Positions 20,806 through 32,649 of a stretch of 64,000 bases of DNA are shown here, in pieces. Position 1 is the first letter of the stretch; each line of letters opens with the position of its first letter. The DNA comes from Excoecaria cochinchinensis (taxonomy: Eukaryota > Streptophyta > Magnoliopsida > Malpighiales > Euphorbiaceae): the NCBI GenBank assembly GCA_947683425.1, contig CANTUQ010000031.1, positions 3,979,001 to 4,043,000 of the forward strand. The letters run 5' to 3'. The notes beneath the pieces were generated by a model. The model ran no database searches. It saw nothing but the letters and a program-made list of their open reading frames with translations, and had not been told where the DNA came from. Position numbers and translations under genes: made by a program.

Positions 20806-22711
20806 CTAATTCTCAGCAAAAAATGCAAAACCCAGAGCTTAACAAAATCAAAACCCATTTTACCCAGAATCATATAACATGTAAAATCAGGTAAAAATGT
20901 ACATCCAGTGCCTCCAAAACATACTCATAACAACAACAACTCAATTTACAAAATAATTACACAAATCAAATAACATATATTGAGGTTGCAAAAACCCCAG
21001 AAAATCCATCACATGTTCATGTTCAAACTCTTCAAGAATTGACATGCAAAGCCTTATAATTCTTATATCTCCAATCATATACACATATCTATGAACACAT
21101 ACATTTGCATGTAATAAAACACACAAATGACAGATAATTACATATCAATCCAAGATCCAAAGAGAAATGGACAAACAATGACAAAGTACACAGCCAAATA
21201 CAAAGCTCCCAAACCTAAAAATGGAGCTCAACCCGCTAGCTTCAAAATCCAATCTTTTCCTTTCCTTTACTCTTTCTCCTTTCTTCAGATTCTTGCACAA
21301 ACCAACCAAAACAACAGCTCAATTAACCCATGCAAATCAAACTTTAAACCCCACAACGAACCATATAATCCCAAACTAAACCCGTGAAGAAGAAGAGGAA
21401 GAAGAATCAAGCCATAAAACAACAGCCACTTACCTCTTAGAATACTTCTATCTCAAAACCCTAACTCAAATCTTGAAGAACACCCACATGCAAAGCTTGA
21501 GAGCAGAAATGGAGAAGTAGAGGAAGTGAGAGAGAGAACGTGAGAGTGTGCAACAAAGGGAAACAGCAGATGGCTTCCATGGGAAGCAACAATTCCTACT
21601 CTCCCTCTCTCTTCTTGATGTCGCCTCACAAAAGAGAGCGGGCACGAGTTGTGATCCTTATGCACGACTCGTGTCTGCCCATAAAGGGAAGATGGCACGA
21701 GTCGTGCCTATTCTGCATGACTCGTATCCTTCCCACCGCTAGCCATCTTCACGACTCATGAATATTCTAGGCGCCTACTGCCGAGTCGCACTGCCTCCTC
21801 ACGACTCGGGAAGATCATCGCAGCGCACTACACAAGAGGATGAACTATGCGATTCTATCACAATCGCGACAAGTGTCGCGCTTGCGAATTTATCGCGTTT
21901 TCTAATTCTCAGCAGAAAATGCAAAACCCAGAGCTTAACAAAATCAAAACCCATTTTACCCAAAATCATATAACATGTAAAATCAGGGAAAAACGTACCT
22001 CCAGTGCCTCCAAAACATACTCATAACAACAATAACTCAATTTACACAGTAATTATACAAATCAAAATAACATATATTGAGGTTGCAAAAACCCAAAAAA
22101 TCCATTTCATGTTCAAACTCTTCAAGAATTGACATGCAAAGCCTTATAATTCTTATATCTCCAATCATATACACATATCTATGAACACATACATTTACAT
22201 GTAACAAAACACACAAATAACAGATAATTATATATCAATCCAAGATCCAAAGAGAAATGGACAACCAATGCCAAAATACACAGCTAAATACAAAGCTCCC
22301 AAACATGAAAATGCATACCCGCTAGCTTCAAAATCCAATCTTTTCCTTTCCTTTACTCTTTCTCATTTCTTCAGATTTTTGCATAAACCAACCAAAACAA
22401 TAGCTCAATTAACCCATGCAAATCAAACTTTAAATCCTATAACAAACCATATAATCCCAAACCAAACCCGTGAAGAAGAAGAAGAAGAAGAAGAAGAAGA
22501 AGAAGAAGAAGAATCAAGCCATAAAACAACAGCCACATACCTCTTGGAATACTTCTATCTCAAAACCCTAACTCAAATCTTGAAGAACACCCACATGCAA
22601 AGCTTGAGAGCAGAAATGGAGAAGTAGAGGAAGTGAGAGAGAGAACGTGAGAGAGTGCAACAAAGGGAAACAGCAAATGGCTTCCACAGGAAGCAATGAT
22701 TCCTGCTCTCC
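20505..22711. repeat. 1.1 kb tandem duplication inside LTR H
   Basis: Copy 1 (about 20505-21612) and copy 2 (about 21613-22711) align with an offset near 1096-1098. Matching landmarks are AGAGGATGAACTA at 20738 and 21834, and GGCTTCCA-AGGAAGC-type blocks at 21580 and 22678. Copy 2 has an expanded GAA run near 22472-22512. Confidence 0.85.
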
Positions 22712-22968
22712 CTCTCTCTTCTTCCTTTCAATCCCCATTAATGCACTCACCCACTTATCCACATGTTACAATTCTATTGGACCTCATTTTCCTTCTTTGA
22801 CTTTCTTTCTCTTTTGTCCTCTAGTCACTTACACAAATACCATTATGCCATCAACAAACTCTTATAATTCCTAACATAAGTCCCAATTCATATACCAATT
22901 ACCAAATCACCCCTTTATACCTCCAATTAAACATGCAATTTCTACTAGGCCATTTTTGGGATGTTACA

Positions 22969-23932
22969 CATACTCTACACATCCTAAAATACCTATTTGA
23001 ACCTTTAAACTAATTCAAAAAATATCAACTTTACATACCTCAATTTAACACATAAAATTTTTTCAATTATTTTCTCCCACCTCTTCCAATTCAAATGAAC
23101 TTTTGAGACCACCAATAGATTACAGAGGAGCTAAAATATGTTTGGAAGGCTAGGATTTGTGGAAAAATGAGGTGAAGCTTGAAGAAAAATGGAGAAGAAA
23201 TGAGAGAGATCAATTCAGCCTAAGGTGTGGAGGAGAGAGGTGGCAACCCTAAGGAGAAGTCTAGAGAAATCTGGTGAAGAGATATATTTATATGGGTAAA
23301 ACTGTTTCGGGTAATTTTTTCACTGTTTTAGGGTAACTATGAGTTCTTTAACTTATTTTCACTCCCAATTAATTCTATCATTCTTAAAATACCAAATATA
23401 GGCTCCACATAAAATTTTAGCTTAATCGGAGTCCATTTGGGGCCTAATTCACTTAAATAGGTCCGATTCAACACTGTTAAGTTCTGTCGTAAAATACTAA
23501 TCTAACACTGTCAAAAATTCCTAAAAATTATTTTAAACCTTTGCACTTCCCACACTACACCATTTTAACCTCATTTACTATTTTTAAAAATTAGGTCAAA
23601 GTTCAGTCAAACCCTGGTTCAATTGAACCGAACTAGAGGCAAATTTCAGCTTAATTTTTGGGGACCTATTTGACCTCATTTTTGCACCAAATTTTACCAC
23701 TAAACTCCTAATAGTCCACATATCAATTTCATTAAATAAAATTTTTTCCATAACTGCTGTCAATTTTAGCTATATAGCTACCCCGAGGTCACCCATCTCG
23801 AGATTGCTATATCTCGAGCACACTTAAATTTTTAACTCTACTATAGTTAAAGGTACTCAAGCCATCACTCTATACCGGGATCACATTACAAACTCTATAG
23901 AATTCATAGAATACTACTAACCAAGTATTTAG
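22969..23932 (-). repeat. LTR-like non-coding piece G
   Basis: No coding frame is credible. The plus-strand right edge ATCACATTACA at 23890 would be a minus-strand LTR start TGTAATGTGAT, so an LTR of another family is likely. Its left end is not clear because LTR H abuts it. 23891-23932 is unassigned AT-rich sequence between this piece and the RNase H fragment of element F. Confidence 0.4.
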
Positions 23933-24061
23933 GCCATTATATGAACTATCTTCTATCGCAAGGTATAAGATCAAAGGCTTGACTAGCTGGGGTGGTATCA
24001 AAATAGGGGGTTTGGGGGGGGGGGGGGGGGGGGGGGGGGGAGAGGTTTAACAAGTATTCTA
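23933..24061 (-). pseudogene. RNase H start with a poly-C expansion (element F)
   Basis: Left of the G run the minus strand encodes LVKPLILYLAIEDSS, which matches KPLILYLAIEDNS in the E1 RNase H. Right of it, WNNDCQKAFNTIIEYLLN matches the RT/RNase H connection. The expected PPVL...PP codons between them are replaced by the homopolymer. Similarity ends at about 23933, where the element is truncated. Confidence 0.7.
24014..24040. repeat. 27-base G homopolymer
   Basis: An uninterrupted run of 27 G, preceded by GGGGGTTT. It falls at Pro-rich codons (CCN) of element F. It may be a true expansion or a sequencing or assembly error. Confidence 0.9.
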
Positions 24062-25104
24062 TAATGGTGTTGAAAGCCTTTTGACAATCATTATTCCATA
24101 TTATGGGCTAGTCTTTCTTGAGCAGCTTAAAGATTGATTAAGAAATTGAAGTAAGCTTGGCAATAAATTTGCTAATATACTGAAACTTTCCCAAGAAGCT
24201 TCTGATATCTTTTTCTTTTTGGGGCACCAGCATTTCCCTAACGGCTTTGACTTTATCCGGGTTGATTTCAATCCTTTTCTGGCTCACTACATGTCCCAAT
24301 AGTTTTCCTGAGGTGACTCCGAAGATGCACTTCTTAGGGTTCAGCCGCAGGTTATACTTGTCGATCCTTTGAAATAATTTCTCTAAGGCCTCAAAGTGAA
24401 CCTTCCCTGGTAGCCGACTTAATCATCATATCATCTACATATACTTCCACCTCCTTATGGATCAGGTCATCGAGGATCCTAGTAGCCATCCTTTGATAGG
24501 TTGCACCCGCATTCTTCAAACCAAATGGCATTACTCTATAAGCGAATGTGCCCCATTTGGTGATGAAGGTTGTCTTAATCCGATCAGCTATCTTGTTGAG
24601 GAACTGATTGTGCCCGGCATATCCATCTATGAAGCTGTACATAATACAAGTAGTTGCGCTGTCTACTAAAACATCGATGTGAGGCAGAGGAAAGTCATCC
24701 TTTGGACAAGCCTTGTTCAAATCCCGATAGTCTACACATATAAGTACTTTTTCATTTTTCTTAGCTGTTAGAATGATGTTGGCCAGCCAAGTTGGGTATT
24801 GCACTTCAATAAGAAACTTGGCCTCAATCTATTTGTGAACTTCTTTTTTAACCTTTTTTGCCTATTTCGGTCTGAACCTTCTAAGCTTTTGCTTAACTGG
24901 TTTATGGTCAGGATACGTTGGTATGGCATGTTCGGTGATTTCACGGTCGATTCTTGGCATGTCTTCATAGGTCCAGGCAAAGACTTTTTAATATTTTTTC
25001 AAAATTCTCTCAAATTTTAGTCTCTCTTCATGAGCTATATTAGATGCTATTAAGATTTCCTTTGAGTTTTCCAAAGTTCTGAGATTAAATAGATTGGCAT
25101 CAAT
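24062..25104 (-). pseudogene. RT segment, left copy of a tandem duplication (element F)
   Basis: The segment has VCVDYRDLNKACPKDDFPLP-type RT sequence (here ICVDYRDLN), FAYRVMPFGLKNAGATYQRM and the YVDDMMIKS active site near 24430-24443. A one-base insertion after YVDD changes REGHFEALEKFF to REGSL and a stop. It repeats at 25105-26147 with a constant 1043-base offset and few substitutions. The frame is broken further upstream, so no functional RT is made. Confidence 0.88.
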
Positions 25105-26147
25105 TAATGGTGTTGAAAGCCTTTTGACAATCATTATTCCATATTATGGGCTAGTCTTTCTTGAGTATCTTAAAGATTGATTAAGAAATTCAAGTAAGCT
25201 TGGCGATAAATTTGCTAATATACTGAAACTTTCCCAAGAAGCATCTGATATCTTTTTCTTTTTGGGGCACCAGCATCTCCCTAACGGCTTTGACTTTATC
25301 CGGGTTGATTTCAATCCTTTTCTGGCTCACTACATGTCCCAATAGTTTTCCTGAGGTGACTCCGAAGATGCACTTCTTAGGGTTCAGCCGCAGGTTGTAC
25401 TTGTCGATCCTTTGAAAGAATTTCTCTAAGGCCTCAAAGTGAACCTTCCCTGGTAGCCGACTTGATCATCATATCATCAACATATACTTCCACCTCCTTA
25501 TGGATCAGGTCATCGAGTATCCTAGTAGCCATCCTTTGATAGGTTGCACCCGCATTCTTCAAACCAAATGGCATTACTCTATAAGCAAATGTGCCCCATT
25601 TGGTGATGAAGGCCGTCTTAATCCGATCAGCTATCTTGTTGAGGAACTGATTGTGCCCGGCATATCCATCTATGAAGCTGTACATCATACAAGCAGTTGC
25701 GCTGTCTACTAAAACATCGATCTGAGGCAAAGGAAAGTCATCCTTTGGACAAGCCTTGTTCAAATCCCGATAGTCTACACATACACGTACTTTTTCATTT
25801 TTCTTAGCTGTTAGAACAATGTTGGCCAGCCAAGTCGGGTATTGCACTTCAATAAGAAACTTGGCCTCAATCTGTTTGTGAACTTCTTTTTTAACCTTTT
25901 TTGCCTATTCCGGTCTGAACCTTCTAAGCTTTTGCTTAACTAGTTTATGGTCAGGATACGTTGGTATGGCATGTTCGGTGATTTCGCGGTCGATTCTGGC
26001 ATGTCTTCATAGGTCCAGGCAAAAACTTTCATATTTTTTCAAAATTCTCTCAAATTTTAGTCTCTCTTCAGGAGCTATATTAGATGCTATTAAGATTTTC
26101 TTTTAGTTTTCCAAAGTTCTGAGATTAAATAGATAGGCATCAATTAC
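25105..26147 (-). pseudogene. RT segment, right copy of a tandem duplication (element F)
   Basis: Same content as the left copy: VCVDYRDLNKACPKDDFPLP, the FGLKNAGATYQRM block and YVDD near 25472-25486, with the same one-base insertion giving REGSL and a stop. Shared damage shows that the insertion came before the duplication. On its right it continues into the pre-RT region, so this is the copy in original contact with protease. Confidence 0.88.
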
Positions 26148-27400
26148 ATCAATGTCAAATACGAATGAGTCATGAACATGATTATGCATGGTGAAATCAT
26201 TAGAATCATCGCACAAGTAAGCAAAATTGTTCATCTTATTTGTAGAATCAGAAACATCATAAACATTGTCAAAAAGTTCTAGAATAAAAAGAAAATGTAA
26301 TTCACTATTGTCTTCTTTCTCTACCGACGTAGACGTTGCAGCCGATAATTGAGTAACATCTTGGCTTTTCGGAGGCTTTACAGCAAACCCCTGTGGAACT
26401 TCAACTTGCTTACCTGAACCTATAGCTTCATCTCTTACTTTCTCCATACCCTTTATTCGGGTAACCATCAGCCTATCAGTGACGATCTCTTTGGGTGCAT
26501 GTCGGTCCCAAACAATGCCTTGGGTCATGATTTCTTCATCCTAAAAGCCCTCTACTGGCTTGATAAATCCAATGTCCTAATCAAAGACGTCGTTTAAAAC
26601 CTCGAATCCTGGCATGATCCTCACATCTATCCATTGGGGTTTAGCTTCTCCAGCATAAGCACATATTGAGGCGGCTGGTACAAAACTCTCTACAATGTGA
26701 GGGATCTCACATGTTGTCTTCTTACTCATTGTGCCTTCATACCCGAGGCCCCTTTGATCTTTCTGACCTCTTGTCGTGATGGCTACTTGTGGCCCCCGGG
26801 GAGTTCTTACCCAAACTAGCTCTGGGAAGGAAAGGCAACTTCTTCAGCATATTCACCACCCGAGGGCTCTCTGCCATATTTTCCTCTCCATTTATCACAA
26901 CTACATGAAAACTATTGAAGGGTTGCCTTACAATCTTTAACATGGATACTTGATTTTCCCTGGCGGCCCTAATCATCACTACTTATCCCTCATGTGTGAT
27001 CTTTATCATCTGGTGCAAGGTAGACATCACTCCTCCCAACTTGTAGAACCACGGTCTGCCCAACAATGCTAAGAAATTAGCTGGGATAAGAAGGACTACA
27101 AACTCAACCTCCGTCTCTATTGGTCCGGTCTTCATTATTGCTTTGAAGGTCCCTGATGCCTGCCTTCGAGAGTTATCATAAGCGGTGATCGTGAGATCTT
27201 ATTTGCTTAACACATCTTTTGTCACTCCAAAAGCCGACATTGCCACTAGAGTGCACATGTTTATGGAAGAACCATCGCCTACCATAACGCAGGCGGTGTG
27301 CTTTTCATTTATTTGGGCCCTTCTATACAAAGGGCGGTTATGGTTATGGCCTTATGCTAGCAAATCAATATCTGAGTAAACTAAACTTTCTCCTGCACTC
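26148..27400 (-). pseudogene. Protease and protease to RT linker (element F)
   Basis: An open stretch at 26103-26528 encodes TQGIVWDRHAPKEIVTDRL and then MNNFAYLCDDSNDF, matching E1 39961-40290. Around 26737-26979, AARENQVSMLKIVRQPFNSF matches the protease C-terminal side of E1. The DDGSS-type active-site region falls near 27240-27280 and is interrupted. Several stops and frameshifts are present. The domain order is that of E1. Confidence 0.7.
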
Positions 27401-28434
27401 CTTTTCACGGTTTCTAACAGCTCTGCTGGGGAAATGGTGGTTGCAATAGTGGACTCGCATAAGGCCTCTTCTAACTTCTACCTATGCAATGGGGATTGCC
27501 TCAATAAATGCAAAATCAATATCTGAGCCAGAGTCCTTTTCAACTGCTTCATCACTTGGTTCTCTTCCGGCTCCTTCTTTACAAGTACAGAGACTAGATC
27601 TTTCGGCTTTTCCACTTTTGGAACTACCCTTTCACTTCGGGTCACCGCTCCGATCTCTTTTCTCTCATCTTTTGAACCCCATAAATCAGCAGGTTCTTAA
27701 TCTTCATCTTCAGTTCCACTCTCATTAGTTGACCATCAATCAATCATTGCCACGGGAATCCCTTTTTCACTTGCCTCTCCAAGGCGTGTGATAGCAACGT
27801 CTTCAACCTCATACAAGTCTTTTAGAACATACCATTCGGGCAGACTAGACCTGATCATGAAAATAGGTAGGGGAACCTTATTGTACTTGGATCTGGCTGC
27901 CTTTCTTTTCTAGATTAGTGATCTATTTGGAGTCAATCAGATCCTGAATGGCATGCCTTAATGTCTTACAATTGTCTGTAGCATGCCGGGTGTGCTGATA
28001 GTAAGCATAAAACTCGTCATCCTTACGGCCCGGTCGTCCTTGGCTTTGGGCGAGTTTAGGCGCTAAAGGCTGTAACTTCCCTTCCTTTATTAGCCTTTTT
28101 ATCACCCATGAGAGAGACCTCCCTAAGTTTGAAAGTGCCTCTGACCGACTCCTGTGGCAAAAACCTCAGCTGTCTTGCCTATCCTACTACCATTGCTAAA
28201 GCTTGCTGGTCTACTAGCTCCTTGGTTACTATTGCTCTTTTTAGTATAGGCCTCGCTACTTGTCCTCTTTGCCAAGTGTTCCTTTTCAGACTCCCGGTCC
28301 TTCAATCCCTTCATCTTTAAACCATCCTTCAGATATGGGATAACATTTCTGATAAAAAAACCTGATCTGACCCAGAGTGTCCGGCTTCCTCTTTATCTCC
28401 ATCAAATTATTCCTCCATCGGGTCAAATATTCAT
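27401..28434 (-). pseudogene. Gag C-terminal half (element F)
   Basis: Two open stretches, 28123-28314 (MKGLKDRESEKE...SSEAYTKK) and 27923-28105 (MIKRLIKEGKLQPLAPKL...DNCKTLRHAIQDLIDSK), match E1 gag. About 14 residues that E1 has after GLKDWES are missing. The zinc knuckle, C-X2-H-X4-H-X4-C in E1, reads FYAYYQHTRHATDNC here, so the first Cys and the first His are lost. Left of it is an acidic linker with stops. Confidence 0.75.
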
Positions 28435-29186
28435 GGAATGACTTCCCTGATTTCTACTACAGCAGCTCTAGATCTTTCAGAGTTATCTCCATCCTTGTAG
28501 TTTAGTCGTACTGCCTAAGGAATTCGTCTATTAGCAAATCCCAATCCTCCTTTATTCTCCTGTCAAGCCTGTGATACCAGTCGACTGTGGGCCCTATTAA
28601 GCTTAAGCAGAAATATTCTATCTTCTGCCTTTTTGTTAAGGTCGTACCCGTTATTGCAAGTAGGGTTTAAAGTGACGTCAAACTTCAGAACATCAGGCAT
28701 TTTGAAAATCTGAGGGATCAGATCCTTACCCTCTAGCTCCTTGTCTTTCGGGTTCATCCCCTTTTCCATGGTCAACATACGTGACATCGCCTTGAATTTC
28801 TCCTCTATCTTCCTCCACATAACCTCTTCTATCTGAGGTGCCTTTCCTCTCTCCACTATGGCTTTTTCATACTCACCTTCTATAAAATCATTTTCTAGTC
28901 TGTGGGCTCCACCTCTTCTCTGGCCCGATGGTGTAGTAGCTCTGAGATCAACTAGTGGTGGATGTATCTCTTCAGGAGGATCTTGCCTAACTGACTCCCG
29001 TTCATTTTGTCCTCTAGGAGAGGCAACTGGGTTTGGCCCGGCAGGTGGTGCCATTACTGTTGTTAGATTCCCCATCATGGCCATCATCCGATTTTCGAAT
29101 TCCTCTAGTCTTCTACCTACTTCCTCAGTAATCATAGCGCAAGTGACAACTGTTTCTCTTGGTGGGTTTGTCATATCACTTTCTAT
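28435..29186 (-). pseudogene. Gag segment, left copy of a tandem duplication (element F)
   Basis: It encodes MTNPPRETVVTCAMITEEV, GRRLEEFENRMMAMMGNL, then EEVMWRKIEEKFKAMSRML and LIPQIFKMPDVLKFDVTLNP, then runs out of frame and stops at 28563. It repeats the sequence at 29187-29938 with a 752-base offset and only a few differences. The frameshift after LNPTCNN is in both copies, so it came before the duplication. Confidence 0.88.
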
Positions 29187-30110
29187 GGAATGACTTCCCT
29201 GATTTCTACTACAGCAGCTCTAGATCTTTCAGAGTTATCTCCATCCTTGTAGTTTAGTCGTACTGCCTAAGGAATTCGTCTATCAGCAAATCCCAATCCT
29301 CCTTTATTCTCCTGTCAAGCCTGTGATACCAGTCGACTGTGGGCCCTATTAAGCTTAAGCAGAAATATTCTATCTTCTGCCTTTTTGTTAAGGTCGTACC
29401 TGTTATTGCAAGTAGGGTTTAAAGTGATGTCAAACTTCAGAACATCAGGCATTTTGAAAATCTGAGGGATCAGATCCTTACCCTCTAGCTCCTTGTCTTT
29501 CGGGTTCATCCCCTTTTCCATGGTCAACATACGTGACATCGCCTTGAATTTCTCCTCTATTTTCCTCCACATAACCTCTTCTATCTGAGGTGCCTTTCCT
29601 CTCTCCACTATGGCTTTTTCATACTCACCTTCTATAAAATCATTTTCTAGTCTATGGGCTCCACCTCTTCTCTGGCCCGATGGTGTAGTAGCTCTGAGAT
29701 CAACTAGTGGTGGATGTATCTCTTCAGGAGGATCTTGCCTAACTGACTCCCGTTCATTTTGTCCTCTAGGAGAGGCAACTGGGTTTGGCCCGGCAGGTGG
29801 TGCCATTACTGCTGTTAGATTCCCCATCATGGCCATCATCCGATTTTCGAATTCCTCTAGTCTTCTACCTACTTCCTCAGTAATCATAGCGCAAGTGACA
29901 ACTGTTTCTCTTGGTGGGTTTGTCATATCACTTTCTATTGAGAATTGGGAAAAGGTAGCTTCACTACTTTCTGAGAGTGACTTTGAGTCTGAGTATACTA
30001 CTCTATTTGGTAGTTCAAAATATGGATTTCTAACTAGTTGTCCACCAGGACCTCTGGACCACCTGGATGGATCTATGATGGCTGCAAAACATAGTCTGTT
30101 AGGATGATAC
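29187..30110 (-). pseudogene. Gag N-terminal part, right copy of a tandem duplication (element F)
   Basis: This copy keeps the true upstream side: IIDPSRWSRGPGGQLVRNPY and SESSEATFSQFSIESD before MTNPPRETVV. E1 and E2 have the related RRIPLLGLPELVSYQS. An ATG conserved in E1, E2 and F (the Met of MTN/MFN) is the best start visible, although the frame is open for 40 or more residues upstream. The longer open frame running into the solo LTR at 30130-30208 is accidental. Confidence 0.85.
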
Positions 30111-30509
30111 ATGAATGACATATAATGCATGTAACACCCCAATACCCCTTGGGAGGATATCGGAGCGCTACACACAAAATAACATATAAATAACTGAAGC
30201 GGAAGCATTTAGACTAAAAATAGAAGATCAACAATAATCCATAATCCATAATCATATTAATAAATGATTATCCAAAATTATAAAGTATTCTTTTAATCCA
30301 TAACATATACATGTACATATACCAAAATATTGCTATACAAAATTACATATATAATAGCTTAATCATAAACTCCTACATATACATATACAAAACTATACAA
30401 AAAGTAATATCAAAAGGCAAAAAGGGCTACAACTGGAACTCCTAGTGGCCGACCTGCAGATGCCCAACACCAGGAACGAACCTGCCACCTACACGGGAAA
30501 ACACCTATG

Positions 30510-30527
30510 CTAAGCGATAACGCTTAG
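30510..30527 (-). other. Conserved LTR hairpin (solo LTR)
   Basis: CTAAGCG-ATAA-CGCTTAG is a perfect seven-pair stem about 380 bp from the LTR end. The neighbouring block ACACGGGAAAACACCTATG is a decayed second hairpin. Confidence 0.7.
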
Positions 30528-30904
30528 TGGGGAGGAACCAAAACAAGAAATCTCTATTGCAAATATAACATCAAAAGACGAGTATATAAATATAATCAAA
30601 AAACATAATATACATATGAACAATACTAGTAATTTTACTTACACACTAACTTGTAATATCCCTTACTCTACACACACACTCATCTAAAGAAACAATAATG
30701 CAATAACACATCTTTACATCTCTAACACATGTATCTACATATAAGCATATAATCACGTATATCAGTAACTTATATAATATCCAATCTCTTTGTCTTGCCA
30801 AACTCAATCACATGTACATATCACATAATAACATTTCTATAACCATAATAAAATAGACATATACTAGTCCGAGATCTCAATAACTAGTGGATACGGGTAA
30901 TATT

Positions 30905-30926
30905 GATACTGATTGGACACAGTATC
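30905..30926 (-). other. GATACTG/CAGTATC hairpin (solo LTR)
   Basis: A seven-base stem around an eight-base loop. The stem is identical to that of LTR H, and LTR D extends it to eight pairs with a two-base loop. A partly decayed UUCG-type hairpin follows near 30958-30974. Confidence 0.65.
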
Positions 30927-31342
30927 GAAAGCATATAGAGAAATGAGTCTCGGAACATGTATACTCGAAGGTAGAAGGGGAGACCAAAGTCTCAAATCAT
31001 ATAGACCTAAACAGGGCCGACTTATAAGACCTAAACGGGGCCAACATATAGCAGCTGCACTCACACTTTAATCCTTAATAAGCATGCTTATCTATCCACC
31101 ACTATGACCCTTTAGGCTCAAATCAACTCCAAAATAGTCATATAAACATTTCCTTGATAATCACGTAAAGAGTAAGTCACAATAACTCGATTCTTATAAA
31201 ACTATCAAATGGAACAAGCATGTGCTTCATGTATTCATTTATGCAATCAAAAACAAATATTATAAGGTATGATCATGTAGATCTCACAAGTGAGAAACCA
31301 TGCAAAGCATCTCAAACAAATAACATTTACAAAACAGGGTGT

Positions 31343-31650
31343 GTCGTGCTTGTTACAAAGGTCGCGCTCGCGACAGATACCAAAACTCTACTGTCCAGCT
31401 CTCGATAGAGATGAGGAGCCTCGGACGCGCCCGTGCACACCAGCGTGCTTATGATAGGGACCGCACATCTGATGCTCAGCTACTGCGCTCTCTGTAGCAC
31501 TTGCGACAGGAGTTACGCTCGTGACAGCGCACGCTCAGCAGGAACTCGACTGGAGATTGAAGCCCAAGCTCTCGCCCAGCCCAAAACTCGAGCACTCTGT
31601 CGCGCCCGTGACCGAGGTCGCACTCGTGACAGAGATGAGCTACCATACAT
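31343..31650. repeat. CGCG palindrome array in the solo LTR
   Basis: Units such as GTCGCGCTCGCGACAG, most decayed, lie 1.0-1.3 kb from the LTR start. Confidence 0.8.
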
Positions 31651-32649
31651 GGAATTGCTAAACTCCACCTCAACTCAAGCTCAACTTGGCCCATAATCAA
31701 TTTAACATGTATACAACCTCAATTCATCCAACATATGCATTTTAAACATGCCAATAATCTTGTGAATAATAAATTATACTAGTAAGAACAATTAAATTGG
31801 CAAAAGTGCTCAATTAAAACATCAAACCTAGAAATTTCTCTAAAATCATACAATTCCATATTTGAACCCTCATATGCCAAATAAAACCTAACATATCATA
31901 CATTAATTCAAACTCAACTTAAAACATGCATAATCAACATATTTTGCAACTCAATTTCCAGAAATTCATCATAAAAAAATATTCAAAGCACAATCAAACA
32001 ATTTATTCAAACTCCCAAACCTCAAAATTTGGAGCTCTAAGACCACTCTCTTCAAGATCCCACCTTTTCTTTGCCCTTGCTCTTACTCTTGTCACCAGAT
32101 TCTTGCAATCAAACCAACCAAACGCACGTTAAACTAAAAGCCACATATCAAAATCTCACCCAAGAAGCTGAAGAAAAGAGAAGAACACCAACACAGCCAC
32201 TTACCTCTTGAAACCAACTCTTAACTCTTCAATTACAACCCAAACTCCTTGAAGATCAACCAAGAAGAGAAAGGAAGAGGCAAGAAATGAAGAAGAGAAA
32301 GGAGAAACGGGAAATACAGGAAGAAGAACGGGAAGAACAAAGGAAAAAAAATCTGATTTTCCCTCTCTCCTCCAAACTTATCTTTTCCTCTTTTCATTAA
32401 TTGCTTTTAATTACCCTTGCCATGTGTCAATCTCCAATTGGTCCAATTTAAATATCCTTGGCTTTTATCCATTTAATCCTTAGCCAATATCTTTTAGTCA
32501 CCAAAACAAATTCTTCCTCTTATAAACTTTAATTCATTTCCAATTTAGTCCTTAATTAACCCAATCCTTACTTGTACAATTGCAATTATGTCCTTTTTCT
32601 AATGCAATAACCTTATAATTTTTACTAGGGTCCATTTTGGGATGTTACA

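Larger units (their letters stand above)
19264..22968 (-). repeat. LTR H, enlarged by an internal tandem duplication
   Basis: The plus strand starts TGTAACACCCCGTTATCCCC and ends CCATTTTTGGGATGTTACA, so the LTR runs on the minus strand. A 1.1 kb internal duplication makes it 3.7 kb. It has the twin hairpin (19579-19615), the hairpin chain (19947-20054) and two copies of the CGCG and GAGTCGTG-rich block. The flanking pentamers AAAAC and CATAC do not match, so solo status is not proven. Confidence 0.8.
30130..32649 (-). mobile_element. Solo LTR with perfect target-site duplication
   Basis: The plus strand starts TGTAACACCCCAATACCCC and ends CATTTTGGGATGTTACA. The pentamer ATGCA occurs directly outside both ends (30125-30129 and 32650-32654), and the leader of F continues across. 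At 2520 bp, with no internal region, it is a solo LTR left by LTR-LTR recombination. It has the same sense layout as LTRs D and H. Confidence 0.95.

Noticed and set aside
19259..22973. LTR H as a solo LTR with target duplication
   Set aside because: The flanking pentamers AAAAC and CATAC do not match, so I list it only as an LTR.
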